A DNA stretch of 64,000 nucleotides from Acanthosepion esculentum (lineage: Eukaryota; Mollusca; Cephalopoda; Sepiida; Sepiidae), in NCBI GenBank assembly GCA_964036315.1, contig OZ038510.1, forward strand, positions 83,580,319 through 83,644,318, in the 5' to 3' direction. The first letter of the stretch is position 1. Every line of letters begins with the position of its first letter. This document shows positions 42,039 to 53,840 of this stretch, piece after piece. The notes beneath the pieces were generated by a model. The model did no database searches. It had not been told where the DNA came from and saw nothing but the letters and a program-made list of their open reading frames with translations. The position numbers and the translations under genes were made by a program.

Positions 42039-44002
42039 TTTATTTCCTTTGATATCTGGCGTTTGCACATTTCTTTCCGGGTGCCGCCCAGGGACCTAAG
42101 GTTAGAAATGGCATAATGACACTTTCCACTGCAAAAAAAATAAAATAAAATAAAAACATAATTACATAGATAAAGCCCTTCGTAAGGTGTGGGCTGTACT
42201 TGTCAGAACAATTTTTTGTATTTCTTTGAGGCATTGACTTCCAGGGATCCCTTCAATCAGCCTACTGGAATCTTTTCCAACCATTCCAAGGGCTCCAACT
42301 ACAACAGGAATTGTTGATGTTCCCCTGTTCACATTTTTGAGATTTCTATTTCAAGGTCCTTGTATTTTGACAGTTTTTCGAATATCTTCAAAGATACATT
42401 GCAGTCTGCAGGGACTGCCATATCAATAAGGAGGCACTTATTTTGTTTGTGGTCTTTAATAACAATGTCTGGGCGGTTGGCTTTGATTGTTCTGTCAGTG
42501 TGTATTGTGTAGTCCCATAGAATTGTAACAGGTCCTAACTCCGTAACTGGGTCAGGGTGGTGTTCATACCAGTTTCTTTCAGTTTCCTTCCCATAGGAGT
42601 TGCAAATTTTCCAGTGCATATATTGGCCCATTCTGTCATACGGGGTTTTATATTCAGTGGGTGCCAGTATCGTGCAACCTGATATAAGATGATCAATGGT
42701 TTCTGGATATTTGTCACAGAATCTGCATTTTGGGCTAACACAGTATTTTAGTATATGTGCTTGATAATTCCTAGTTAACAAGCATTGGTCTTGTGCAGCA
42801 ATGATAAAACCCTCAGTTTAACCTTTCAACCCTGCACTACGTAGCCACTGATGGGTGCGGTTTTTGTCTACGTCAGCTTGTTTGGTACGAGCAAAGTATT
42901 GGCCATGGAGCGGTTTATTTTGCCATTGTTTCTTTATCTGGTCGGTCGCATTTGTCTTTGCATTCTTTTTTAAGTTTTTTGCAGCTTCAGCCTGTGTACA
43001 GTGATGTATTTGAATTTCTGTGCCCATTTGAAGCTCCTTTTTGAATTTTTCGGCTTCCTTTACTACAGAGTAAAGACACTTACTACTTTCATGTTCCTTG
43101 ACACATACCATCATCCAGTCTTCTGTATTTTCCAAGTATCTTTGGAGGCCAATAGTTGTACTTTTGTAGGATAATTCTAGTTGAACTAGTCCTCTGCCTC
43201 CTTCGGATCTGGGCACATACAGGCGATCAATATCAGCTTTGGGATGATGCATGCGGTAGCAAGTGAGGAGCTTTCTCGTTTTGGCGTCCATTCGCTTAAT
43301 TTCAGCTATGGTCCAGTTAAGTACATTAAAGCTGTATTGCACCACAGGAACAGCTAAGGTGTTTATAGCTGATATTCGGTTTTTTTAGTTTAGCTCGGTA
43401 TTTAGTACCAGGCGTACACGCCTGTAGTACTCCTTTCTTACCTTCTCTTTCATTTGGGAGTGTTGTATGCCATCTCCCTCACTAATTCCTAGGTACTTAT
43501 AAGCTTCATCATGCTCCAATTCTCTAATCTTCGTGGCAAAATCTAAATCTATTAAGGGTGCTTCTAAAATTCTACCTTTCTTGAATGTTACATTAGCACA
43601 TTTATCTAATCCGAAGCTCATACATATGTCGTCACTAAAGTATTTTACAATATTAAGTAGGCCCTTCAACTCATTGTCGTCTTTGGCAAAGAGTTTGAGA
43701 TATTCCATGTAGAGTAGGTGATTAAATATGTTGTTATTTATTTTGTAGCCATAGCTACTGTTGTTCAGTACATGCGTAAGGGGGAGTAAGGACAAACAAA
43801 ACAGAAGGGGAGACAAAGAGTCTCCTTGAAAGATTCCACGTCGGATATTTAGTCGGTTGGATATGGCAGTGCCCCTGGTGTGACTAAGGTATAGTTTGGT
43901 GTTCCACATTCCCATGCTGTGCTTAAGGAAATTTAATACCACAGGGAAGACTTTGTACATTTCCAAAGTCTTAAGGATCCAAGAATGTGGAACACTGTCA
44001 AA

Positions 44003-44004
<2 letters not shown>
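42039..44004 (-). pseudogene. R4/Dong-like LINE, copy C, with RT domain
   Basis: Minus strand, N to C: RT motif A begins exactly at the truncation (FDSVPHSW, near 43975-44003). Motif B is at FQGDSLSPLLF. The motif C region reads YMEYLKLFAKD, so the catalytic Asp pair is lost. The CCHC finger and the RPD...D endonuclease follow as in copy B. In-frame TAA codons near 43382 and 42816 and a one-base deletion near 42325 break the frame. The RT and endonuclease segments are otherwise in one frame. Non-functional. It nearly matches copy B, so both derive from one subfamily. Confidence 0.88.

Positions 44005-44061
<57 letters not shown>
44005..44061. repeat. (ATT)n at the truncated 5' end of copy C
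   Basis: About 18 ATT/TTA units beginning at the truncation within RT motif A. Confidence 0.95.
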
Positions 44062-44480
44062 GTTCTGTTGTCTATATTGAGCTCTCCCTGGATTAATATC
44101 CTCCTTGGAATTATCCTACCAGACATAAACTGGTAATATTGTTGACCATGTTCGTCGTAGTCTATGAATATAGAATCCAGCGCAGTACGTAATCTGTTCA
44201 ATGAAACAACGTTGAAGATTAACACTCACGAGTCAGACATTCTACTGTATCTGATTATATTGCCAATACCAGCAGCAGCAGCAGCAGCAGCAACTCTTCC
44301 GTAATCTTCAGTCTTCGATATCAAAGGCTGGCAGTGGATATTAGGGAAAAAAACATGGCTGCCTTAATACACGTCGATTTGAATATTTTAAGCTTTCTGA
44401 TTGGTTAATTCTTCTAATGGTCAACTATAAAATGAGTCAGCTCATTTTGGTTGGCTCTCTAGTATACTAGGGTACCCCAA
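44062..44480. other. No gene recognised; short (CAG)n
   Basis: About eight CAG units at 44271-44292. Otherwise unassigned. Confidence 0.45.
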
Positions 44481-44489
44481 AACTCTAAC

Positions 44490-45000
44490 AATATTTAGAT
44501 AGATGGAACCGTAAGTTCTATTCTAATAGTTTCTTTTATTGCACTTCACGCATGTGGAATTTGCTTCCGTGCCACCTGCAATCCTCAAGAAATAAATGCA
44601 ACATTAATCACAATCTTCCCTCTTATTGAAAGCCGTTCTTTTATTGGCCTTTCTGCTCACTGTAATCTTTTCATTCTATTTCACTTCCAGTAAGCCATTG
44701 CATCTTAGTGGCCTTACTTGATGTGAAACGATTAAAAGCACCTGAAATTTTAAGGTGAATTGTCTCAATATACGATTTTTAAAAAGGTATCAGTTTGAAC
44801 TATATTCTACTAGCGTCAGGTAAATGTGACATCTTTTTTTCCCATGTATCACTATAAAACTATTATTCCGATGTCTTTAGGGGGTTTTTTTTACCATCTA
44901 CAGTCTTCATAAATTTAAATGCAATGTTAATGGCAATCTCCGGAATCCGTTCTTTTATTGTCTTTTTTTCCTCGCCAACGTCTTCTCATTCTCTATAGCA
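44490..45000 (+). pseudogene. CR1/Jockey-like LINE 3' end fragments
   Basis: TAGATGGAACCGTAAGTTC to ATTGCACTTCACGCATGTGGAA is the SRTSRLWN block, and 44690-44735 is the 3' terminus (CATCTTAGTGGCCTTACTTG). Another decayed piece follows at 44870-45000. Confidence 0.5.
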
Positions 45001-45054
45001 AGCAGAAACTTTTCGCTTCTTAATGACATTATCAACTTGTAATGGAATGATTTT

Positions 45055-45440
45055 TAACCATTTCAACCCCGGCAATGCGGGAATGCTACTGTTACGCAGC
45101 GAAGTTACAGAGAGAGAAGTGAAATAAAAGACTGGGTATAACGGGTGTTGACCCAATGATAAAAGATTAACGCGATTCAAGAAGATAGCCATTGACGTTG
45201 CATTTAAATTTTTGAAGAAAGCAATTATCAGGTAAACAAGAAAGTGGAAGAGAGTTTCACAGATGGGAAGTCAGAGAAAATAAACTTCTGGAGTAGTAGC
45301 GGCAGCTACATTTAACTATTTCAAAATTAAATAGAGTGGGACCTAGATGACAATCTAGTAGCACGTTTAAATTCATGTCGTCAGGGCACCGGTGAAAAAG
45401 GTTCCTTACAACAGTTGTAAGGAAAATATTTTGTAGAAAA
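45055..45440 (-). pseudogene. CR1/Jockey-like LINE 3' end
   Basis: Starts at the 3' terminus TTTCAACCCCGGCAATGCGG and runs through the minus version of the SRTSRLWNS and LARTLKF regions to the AAAGACAGAGGGAAGCC point, where the plus copy begins. Confidence 0.65.
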
Positions 45441-45469
45441 GACAGAGGGAAGCCACGTTACATCGGGTA

Positions 45470-46098
45470 AAAATTGACTAAAGTCGACATGCCAAGTCAG
45501 GATCGATTGAAGATCCAGAGACGGATATGCAGTGTGATTGGCCCTGATCTGTCATCCCGTCTGCAGTCGCTCTCTCACAGACGCGATGTTGCCTCGCTCT
45601 GCCTTTTTTACAAGTACTTTCACGGTAATTGCTCCGAGGAGCTGCTTTCGCTTCTCCCTAGGCCTCGTAAATTTAAACGTCCCACCAGGCTGGCATTCCG
45701 CTCCCACCCCTACACCGTTGAAACTGTTAGATGTAGACGTCTCTTCTACTCCAATAGCTTCATGTCTCGCACATCTCGCCTATGGAACTCCCTTCCCTAT
45801 TACTGTTTCCCTGACAAATAAAATCTCCAACAGTTTAAGTGTAGTGTCAATCGACATCTCCAGTTGCCTTGATCTATCCACTTCCCTTCTCCGCATCCTT
45901 TCATTTTTCATTCCTATCTGCTCTCGCTCCAAATCTTCTGTAACCCCCCTGCCTTGATCGACCCACTGTCTTTCTCTTTCTCCATATCCTCTCCTTTACC
46001 ACTCCTACCTGCTCTTCCTCCAACCCTTCTTTAACCCCTTGCGTGATAGTGGCCTCCAGCCTTGCTTGGGGTGATACGCTTAAAAAAAAAAAAAAAAA
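45470..46098 (+). pseudogene. CR1/Jockey-like LINE 3' end, well preserved
   Basis: The first frame reads IQRRICSVIGPDLSSRLQSL, SHRRDVASLCLFYKYFHGN, LLSLLPRPRKFKRPTRLAF and NSFMSRTSRLWNSLPYYC in one stretch, then a frameshift gives the C-terminus. The 3' UTR ends CCTTGCTTGGGGTGATACGC and a poly(A) of about 18. Same subfamily as 13107-13566. 5'-truncated, so it encodes only the region after the RT catalytic core. Confidence 0.8.
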
Positions 46099-46309
46099 AT
46101 TACAGATCATTATTTGGATTTTGCCAAGAACCTCAAGATGATTAGCAGAACCTGTCCAGTGTACGGAAGAATGTTCAATCAGTTATATGCCATGCCTGAT
46201 ACACGCTTAAGCGATCATGTATCTTTCGATACATGACTGACGAGGCAGATTTTTTCCCGCAGTAGGTTGTCATTTCTTTCTTCAGTACACCATTTGCCAT
46301 CCAAGACTA

Positions 46310-46735
46310 TAGAACCCGGTCTGTCCTGCTACTTACCCATAGTTGGGGCGAGAAGAAGAGGATTCATACCTCTCCCCAGGTTATTAGCACGTAAGTGAAT
46401 GTAATGGATTCGACTGGAACCCGAACTCAGCTCTCCGATTCAGTTATGTGCTATGCGTGATGCACGCTTAGGCGATCATATATCTTTCGATACATGACAC
46501 ACTGACTATTCTCGCAACAGGTTGCCATTTCTTTCTGCAGTTGACCAGTAGCCATCCAAGTCTACAGAATACCTTCTGTCCTGCTATTTACCCATAGGTG
46601 GGGGAAGAAAAAGAGGATTCATACCTTTTTCAAGGCTATTAGCACGTAAGTGAATGTACGGGATTTGACTGGCATTCGAACTCGGCTCACCGATTCCTTA
46701 GTTCGAGCCGCTATTCATTACTCCACCGAACGAAT
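46310..46735 (-). mobile_element. Two tRNA-derived SINE copies
   Basis: Minus-strand B boxes GAGTTCGGGTTCC (near 46405) and GAGTTCGAATGCC (near 46670), each followed by GTTATATTCACTTAC-like sequence and the CCTATGGGTAAATAGCAGG tail. The second copy keeps an A-box region near 46720. Confidence 0.65.
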
Positions 46736-46884
46736 GGTAGATTTGCAAATGTGCAAAATGGACACCGATGAGAAACAAACTTTCTGGCACAACACAGTGA
46801 TCCATCTTTCCTTCCAGTAGACGAGGCTATTGATTCAATGTAACAAATCAGATTGACAAATTCACGTTCATTTGAGTAGCTTCA

Positions 46885-47180
46885 CAAACCGCCTTTGCAA
46901 TGACTGCAGTATTAAATTGGACGCCAAAATACGGGTTTACAGAGCAGCCATTTTGACCAAACTTTTGTACGGCTCTGAAACGTGCACCCACATATAGGAA
47001 CCATATCAATCAGCTGGATGTTTCCACAAAACTTGTCTCCGTTCGATCTATGGGTATACTTTTGACGATAGGGTGTCCAATGCTGATGTTCTCGCAAAAT
47101 GCAACCTTAGTGGTATTGAGACTTTCCTGATGCACTCACAACTTCGCTGGGCTGGGGTCACGATACAAGGATGAGTGACG
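46885..47180 (+). pseudogene. RTE-like LINE, region after RT
   Basis: The plus strand reads IRVYRAAILTKLLYGSETCT, then a stop, then HKTCLRSIYGYTFDDRVSNADVLAK across the same region, ending with HSQLRWAGV. These are the familiar post-RT motifs (YRAxxLxxLLYGSETW; LRSIxGxxxxDxxxNxxVL) of RTE and related LINEs. Degraded. Confidence 0.7.
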
Positions 47181-47249
47181 AAAGAATATATCACAACCAC
47201 TATGACACCACATTCACAAACCGGAGCTTTAACCCCCTATCTCATTATT

Positions 47250-47610
47250 CCGTAGGAAGACCGAAGCGTAAAACAGCCGAAACGTTGTGTTAAGAACAAC
47301 AAAGATGAGGACAACTGTCCGAATATAAATAGTGTAAATAATGATAACCTGCAGGTTACCCAGATTGATATACTCTTGGAAGGCAAAATGGCCGACACGG
47401 TGCGATAACAACAACAAAGATGAGGACAACTGTCCGAATATAAATAGTGTAAATAATGATAACCTGCAGGTTACCCAGATTGATATACTCTTGGAAGGCA
47501 AAATGGCCGACACGGTGCGATAACAACAACAAAGATGAGGACAACTGTCCGAATATAAATAGTGTAAATAATGATAACTCCTCATCCCAGACATACAGAC
47601 AGAAATGATT
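47250..47610 (+). repeat. 115-bp array derived from the third family
   Basis: AAAGATGAGGACAACTGTCC at 47301, 47416 and 47531. The first unit keeps GGAAGACCGAAGCG...CAGCCGAAACG. The next two have a new insert (CCTGCAGGTTACCCAGATTG, GGCAAAATGGCCGACACGG) and end CCTCATCCCAGACATACAG. Confidence 0.85.
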
Positions 47611-48480
47611 GAATAGTTGTTTACACGTATTTGCGACCTCACTATTAGCGACGCTACGCGGTAGGAAAGTTTACTGATCGAAACGCGTATTTCTATTTAA
47701 AATAATATTATGTACAGATTAAATTCGTTGGACTTCGTCTCCAAATTTTTGTTTATGTTTGCCAAAAACTGGAAACGAAATATCAAAGCAGGCTTCAATA
47801 TTATTTGCCTGTGTCCTCGCAGCTGTTGTTGTTTGGAATCAGGAGTGTGACTTATTTGCGTCAGACAAAAAGATAAGATAAAAATGTTTGGACCTTTTTT
47901 ATTCCGATGGCATCAAAGGTAAATTTAATTCCACCATCTTTTCTTTTGTTTCTCTCCCCTCCCATGTATTATTTTTTTTGTTTTTTGTTTTTTGGGGGAT
48001 TTTTTTTGTTTTTTGCGGTTGTCTTCAGAGATACCAATCAGATGAAGAGCCAAGTTAGATATTAACTCTGCAAGAAGCGATTCGAAATGGTCTGATTAGA
48101 AAAATAGCCAGGAAGGCAACCGATAAAGAAGATTCTTCTAATATAATGGACATGGCTTGCCACAGGTTCCTATCATTTGTAGTTTTATTTATCAATGTTT
48201 GTCTTTTTGCTTTCCTACTCATCCACTGTTATGATAGTAATTCACACAAGCTCGTTATGAGGTATCATGTAGGAATAAAGTGTCGCCGCCGACAACACTT
48301 GGGTTTGAACACGGACCGCCAGGGAGCAAGCGCAGTCGACCTCATCTTGAAATAATTAGATCACGTGACCGATTATTGTTCGATGGCGTTACTGTTGTTG
48401 TATCTGTGATTTACAATGTCTCTCCGACAAACTGTCACAACAAAATGGATCTCAACTGTTTCTTCGCTAAACAACTTGTA
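47611..48480. other. No confident gene
   Basis: A hydrophobic frame at 48146-48355 resembles a signal peptide at first sight but is probably the reverse strand of LINE sequence. Nothing else supported. Confidence 0.35.
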
Positions 48481-48489
48481 GACGATCTC

Positions 48490-48800
48490 CTTTGAATTGC
48501 AAGTTTTTCAAGACTCCTTTGTGTCCCAGAAATTTCAAGGATCTTTTCTAATTCCAAATACAGGTATTCTTTTTGTTACCATTTTCCTCAAAGCTTCCTA
48601 TTTGCTCAAATGTTCAGACCATGTTATCCCCATCAACTTCCTGTATAACCAAATCACTGCTGCCTCAAGTTTCATCTACGAGAAAATTGTCCAATATTCA
48701 CTTAATTTCAGAAGGTGTGCGATCATGGCTCGCCACTACTTCCTACCATTTGCAGCGTTCATCAATATCTGTCTTTTTACTATACCTCCGATTACCTGTT
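48490..48800 (-). pseudogene. RTE-like LINE C-terminal remnant
   Basis: The minus strand reads KRSLKFLGHKGVLKNLQFKG, matching the RKRQLKFLGHIxRKGGLENL block, with WRAMIAH upstream on another frame. Fragmented by rearrangement. Confidence 0.5.
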
Positions 48801-48824
48801 CGGCTATCAATTTTTTTAAAATCA

Positions 48825-49150
48825 TTTCACCCTAACCAAGGCAAAAAAGCTACTAAGATGCAAGGGGTTACAAAGTGTGAGAGAAGATTGGGGAAATATT
48901 ATGAAACAGCGAAAACAATAAAAGAAGAGAAATTAAGAAGACAAGATAACGACTGATGTTGCATTTAAATTTTTGAAGATCAAAGTTGACTGGAAAGTAT
49001 TAAGCCGGAAGAGAATCCCACAAGCGAGAAGTGCGAGAGAAAAAAACTGTTTGCATAGAACCTGACGTTGCATCTCGCCATTTCAACTGTAAAGACATGA
49101 GACCTTGCCATGAGCTTAAATTCATAAAATCTAAGTAATATAAAAGAAAC
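48825..49150 (-). pseudogene. CR1/Jockey-like LINE 3' end
   Basis: ATTTCACCCTAACCAAGGCAAA then AAGATGCAAGGGGTTACAAAG is the 3' terminus. Upstream parts match 22640-23500. Decayed. Confidence 0.6.
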
Positions 49151-49480
49151 GTTCAACGGAACAAATAGCTGGCATTCTGATCTATTTCAACTACACAAGT
49201 CTGTATTAATATTTAAAAAAAACGTAATCAAGGAATAAGGAGATTTCTAAGTTTGTATTATTAAAGAAATCGCGTTATTCTAAAAATATGAATTTCAAAA
49301 TTGTACCAGACATAACATGACTGTCTTCTGATAACCGATCCGATCAAATGATGATTTATTATAGGCAGTCGCAGGATTACATCTAAATTAGTCTGATACA
49401 ATCTGATACTAAATTTGTTTAAACAAACTCGTGACCTTCCGTATATACACGATTATAGTGCGAGTAATAATATAACATAT
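49151..49480. other. No gene recognised
   Basis: No supportable feature before the 61-bp array. Confidence 0.4.
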
Positions 49481-49482
49481 AA

Positions 49483-50290
49483 CAAAGGTAATGTTTTTGA
49501 AGAGGTTACATAACATGCATTTTCATTCATCGGTTGCATTATACACAGGTAATATTTTGGAAAAGGTTATGTATCATGCATTTTAATTCACCGGTTGCAT
49601 TATACACAGGTAATATTTTTGAAAAGGTTACGTATCATGCATTTTAATTCATCGGTTGCATTATACACAGGTAATATTTTTGAAGAGGTTACATAACATG
49701 AATTTTCATTCATCGGTTGCATTATACACATGTAATATTTTTGAAAAGGTTATGTAACATGCATTTTCATTTATCAGTTGCATTTTACACAGGTAATATT
49801 TTTAAAGAGGGTAAATAACATGCATTTTAATTCATCGGTTGCATTATACACTGGTAATATTTTTAAAGAGGTTAAATAACATGAATTTTCACCCATCGGT
49901 TACATTATACGTAGGTAATATTTTTGAAGAGTTTACGTAAAATGCATTTTCATTGATGGGTTGCATTATACACAGGTAATATTTTTGAAGAAGTAAAATA
50001 ACATGCATTTTCATTCATCGGTTGCATTATACAAAGGTAATTGTTTTGAAGGAGTTAAATATCATGAATTTTCGTTCATCGTTTGCATTATACATAGGTA
50101 ATATTTTTGAAGAGGTTAAATAATATGCATTTTCATTCATCGGTTGCATTATACACAGGTAATATTATTAAAGAGGTAAATAACATGCATTTTCATTTAT
50201 CGGTTGCATTATACACAGGTAATATTTTTGAAGAATTTAAATAACATGCATTTTCGTTCATCGTTTGTACTATACACAGGTAATATTCTT
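49483..50290. repeat. 61-bp satellite, about 13 units
   Basis: CGGTTGCATTATACACAGG recurs at 49531, 49592, 49653 and so on. Units contain TAACATGCATTTTCATTCAT and GGTAATATTTTTGAAGAGG and differ by scattered substitutions, so the array is moderately old. Confidence 0.95.
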
Positions 50291-50539
50291 CACGCACTTT
50301 CGGTGACCTTAACCTACCTGGCAAGATTACATTTTCAATTGTACCTTTGGCTAATCTTCACGGTACAAGTAAGCTCGTGACTTTCTGTTGCTACGTAAAC
50401 AGCAAAACGCCATTCACTAAGTGTGTCACTTAATATCTACAAATGCCTTATGTAAATAAAGAATTAACTATGTCTTTTTTCCCTTTCTGTAATCAGCGTT
50501 CATCGTCGTTGCTAATGAATAAAATATAGTGTTTAACTG

Positions 50540-51455
50540 CTACGTTTTTGCGTCATACTTATTTTAACAGGCATAACAATTTAATACGTTGTTTAGAAAA
50601 GGACCTAAAATTGGTTGTGAACTGGTGCGGGAATTGGCTCGTTGACTTTAACGCCTCAAAAACAAAACTGCTCTCTATTACTCACCGGAGAGAACCATCC
50701 CTGCCCCCCATTAGAATGTCTGACGCTCAACTTCTCGAGAGTTCCTCTTTGCGACTACTCGGTCTCACATTGACTGCTGACCTGAGATGGAACAAATACA
50801 TTGAGTCAATAGCTTTGTCCACCGCAAGGAAAGTTGGCTCCCTGTGCCGCGCCAGGAAATTTTTCTCGCCGGAGTCGACCCTTCAAATCGACAAATCAAC
50901 CATTCGACCTTTGCATAGAGTATTGCTGCCATATATGGTCCGGTGCCCCTTCTGTTTGTCTCAAAGTTCTTGATAAGATCCAGAGACGGATATGCAATGT
51001 AATTGGCCCTGATCTGGCATCTCGTCTGCAGTCGCTCTCTCACAGACGTGCCGTCGCCTCCCTCTGTCTTTTTTTTACAAAGACTTTCATGGTAACTGCT
51101 CCGATGAACTGCTTTCGCTGGTTCCCAGACTTCATGAATTTAAGCGTTCTACTAGGCTGGCATCCCGCTCCCACCCTTTCACTGTTGAAACTGTTAAATG
51201 TAGCCCTCTCTTCTACTCCAATAGCTTCATGTCTCGCACCTCTCGCCTGTGGAACTCCCTCCCCTTTTCCTGTTTCCCTGATAGCTATAATCTCCAACTA
51301 TTCAGATGTCAATCGACGCCTCCAGATGCCCTGATCTATCCCCTATCCTTCTCTTCACCCTTTCCTCTATCACTCCTATTTGCTCTCGCTCCAACTCTCT
51401 GTAACCCCTTGCGTGCTACTGGCTTCCCGCCTTCCTTGGGGTGAAACGCTTAAAG
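50540..51455 (+). pseudogene. CR1/Jockey-like LINE, longest copy in the window
   Basis: A 141-codon frame reads LKLVVNWCGNWLVDFNASKT, ESSSLRLLGLTLTADLRWN and KVGSLCRARKFFSPESTL, the connection region after the RT core. A shift near 50920 continues with IEYCCHIWSGAPSVCLKVLD, IQRRICNVIGPDLASRLQSL and SRTSRLWNSLP, in three frames. The 3' UTR ends GGTGAAACGCTTAAAG at 51455. The catalytic RT motifs lie upstream of the truncation and are absent. The clade call is by family resemblance. Confidence 0.82.
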
Positions 51456-51465
51456 AAAAAAAAAG

Positions 51466-51535
51466 ATAAAAGAAGGAAAGAAAGAATTAAACAACTTAAA
51501 ATTGATAGGAAGAAAAAAGAAAGAAAATCTAGGAA

Positions 51536-51567
<32 letters not shown>

Positions 51568-51642
51568 AGGAAGAAAAAAGAAAAGAAAGAAAGAAAGAAT
51601 TAAACAACTTAAAATTGATAGGAAGAAAAAAGAAAGAAAGGA

Positions 51643-51674
<32 letters not shown>

Positions 51675-51761
51675 AAAAAAGAAAGAAGGAAGAAAAAAGA
51701 AAAGAAAGAAAGAAAGAATTAAACAACTTAAAATTGATAGGAAGAAAAAAGAAAGAAAGGA

Positions 51762-51793
<32 letters not shown>

Positions 51794-51880
51794 AAAAAAG
51801 AAAGAAGGAAGAAAAAAGAAAAGAAAGAAAGAAAGAATTAAACAACTTAAAATTGATAGGAAGAAAAAAGAAAGAAAGGA

Positions 51881-51912
<32 letters not shown>

Positions 51913-51999
51913 AAAAAAGAAAGAAGGAAGAAAAAAGAAAAGAAAGAAAGAAAGAATTAAACAACTTAAAATTGATAGGAAGAAAAAAGAAAGAAAGGA

Positions 52000-52031
<32 letters not shown>

Positions 52032-52118
52032 AAAAAAGAAAGAAGGAAGAAAAAAGAAAAGAAAGAAAGAAAGAATTAAACAACTTAAAATTGATAGGAA
52101 GAAAAAAGAAAGAAAGGA

Positions 52119-52150
<32 letters not shown>

Positions 52151-52237
52151 AAAAAAGAAAGAAGGAAGAAAAAAGAAAAGAAAGAAAGAAAGAATTAAAC
52201 AACTTAAAATTGATAGGAAGAAAAAAGAAAGAAAGGA

Positions 52238-52269
<32 letters not shown>

Positions 52270-52356
52270 AAAAAAGAAAGAAGGAAGAAAAAAGAAAAGA
52301 AAGAAAGAAAGAATTAAACAACTTAAAATTGATAGGAAGAAAAAAGAAAGAAAGGA

Positions 52357-52388
<32 letters not shown>

Positions 52389-52475
52389 AAAAAAGAAAGA
52401 AGGAAGAAAAAAGAAAAGAAAGAAAGAAAGAATTAAACAACTTAAAATTGATAGGAAGAAAAAAGAAAGAAAGGA

Positions 52476-52507
<32 letters not shown>

Positions 52508-52594
52508 AAAAAAGAAAGAAGGAAGAAAAAAGAAAAGAAAGAAAGAAAGAATTAAACAACTTAAAATTGATAGGAAGAAAAAAGAAAGAAAGGA

Positions 52595-52626
<32 letters not shown>

Positions 52627-52745
52627 AAAAAAGAAAGAAGGAAGAAAAAAGAAAAGAAAGAAAGAAAGAATTAAACAACTTAAAATTCATAGGAAGAAAA
52701 AAGAAAGAAAGGCTAGGAAAAGAAAGAAAGAAAGAAAGAAGAAAG
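51466..52745. repeat. 119-bp GAAA-rich satellite, about 10.5 units, homogeneous
   Basis: ATTAAACAACTTAAAATTGA followed by GAAGAAAAAAG and GAAA runs repeats every 119 bp, and at least eight units are essentially identical, so this is recent amplification. It lies between two copies of the same LINE 3' end (51297-51455 and 52750-52900). Minus-strand Phe/Ser/Leu frames are translations of it. Confidence 0.97.
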
Positions 52746-52749
52746 GAAG

Positions 52750-52900
52750 ATGTGATGTCAATCGACGTCTCCAGATTCCTTGATCTATCCCCTATCCTTC
52801 TCTTCATCATTTCCTCTATCACTCCTATTTGCTCTCGCTCCAACTCTCTGTAACCCCTTGCGTGCTAGTGGCTTCTCGCCTTGCTTGGGGTGAAACGCTT
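52750..52900 (+). pseudogene. LINE 3' terminus, second copy
   Basis: GATGTCAATCGACGTCTCCAG to GGGGTGAAACGCTTAAAATAA repeats 51305-51455 almost exactly, directly after the 119-bp array. (AAT)n tail. Confidence 0.85.
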
Positions 52901-53535
52901 AAAATAATAATAATAAAATATATGGTTTCTGTAAAGATTTTGAGTGCCTTCATTGTTGAAATAAATGTTTTCCATCACTAAAATTTAACCAACACTCACT
53001 GGCCGTCAATAAAAAGAATGTCGCTCTTGCATCACACCATAAATAGGTATCTCCAAAGATTTTCTAAAAAGAAAAGAGCGTACCATACTGAAATATAAAT
53101 GTCCCAAAACTGAAAAAAAAATGTTTTATTATTACAAATTTTATGTTATTATTAAGAGGAAAGACCTAAGTATTTTCTTTTATTATTTTATTATTTTTTT
53201 AATCCTTTCTAGCACGTTCCAAATTTTGGTTAAAAATCTTATTTTCTTGCTTCAGAAGTATGGGCAAATTAGCGTCTTTCTCGCGATAATATAACACATT
53301 GTTTTGTAAGTTCTTGCAAAAATGGAATAATTGTTCGATCTTAAATAAATTTTCATCACTTTCGCTAAACATCAGAAAAAAAGACCAGCGAATATATGTG
53401 ACGGTAATGGTTAACAAGTTTTGTTCCTTGCAGTCGTTAGGCAGCAATGTTTCATCTCGTACTGTTCTGATATAACCAGTATCACTAAAATTGCGTCAGG
53501 CAACAGAACTATGGTTCTAATGAAGAACTCTGAGA
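52901..53535. other. No gene recognised
   Basis: The minus-strand 80-codon frame (53199-53447) is unassigned. No other signal. Confidence 0.35.
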
Positions 53536-53539
53536 ATGT

Positions 53540-53840
53540 CATGGACAGACCATTTGAGCAATGAGGAAGTTTTAGAGAGAATCGAAACAAAGTGGACATT
53601 TATAAATTACAATTAAAATCAGAAAGAGACAGTTAAAATTTCTAGGTCACATACTGAGAAAAGGCGGTTTAGAAAGTTTGACACTCACGGAGCATATTTA
53701 ATTAAAAAGAAGACAGAGGAATGAAGAGAGTAACATACGTGACGAGCTTGTGCAAATGGTTGGCAGAACAGGGACTAGGAGATACCCGGGTGTAACAGCA
53801 AAACTGTCCACCCCCAAAACTTTTTAACATCTATATATAG
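53540..53840 (+). pseudogene. RTE-like LINE C-terminal remnant
   Basis: Plus strand: MDRPFEQ, then a basic stretch, KEDRGMKRVTYVTSLCKWL and AEQGLGDTR, which match the end of RTE-like ORFs (RQRxTYLTSLCKWMxEQGLGD). Stops and shifts interrupt it. Confidence 0.65.

Noticed and set aside
48146..48355. Secreted peptide with a signal sequence (MDMACHRFLSFVVLF)
   Set aside because: A similar hydrophobic stretch at 48725 is the complement of the WRAMIAH LINE region, so this is probably antisense LINE sequence.
51609..52843. Series of 78-codon Phe/Ser/Leu-rich frames, membrane-protein-like
   Set aside because: They recur every 119 bp because they are translations of the GAAA-rich satellite.
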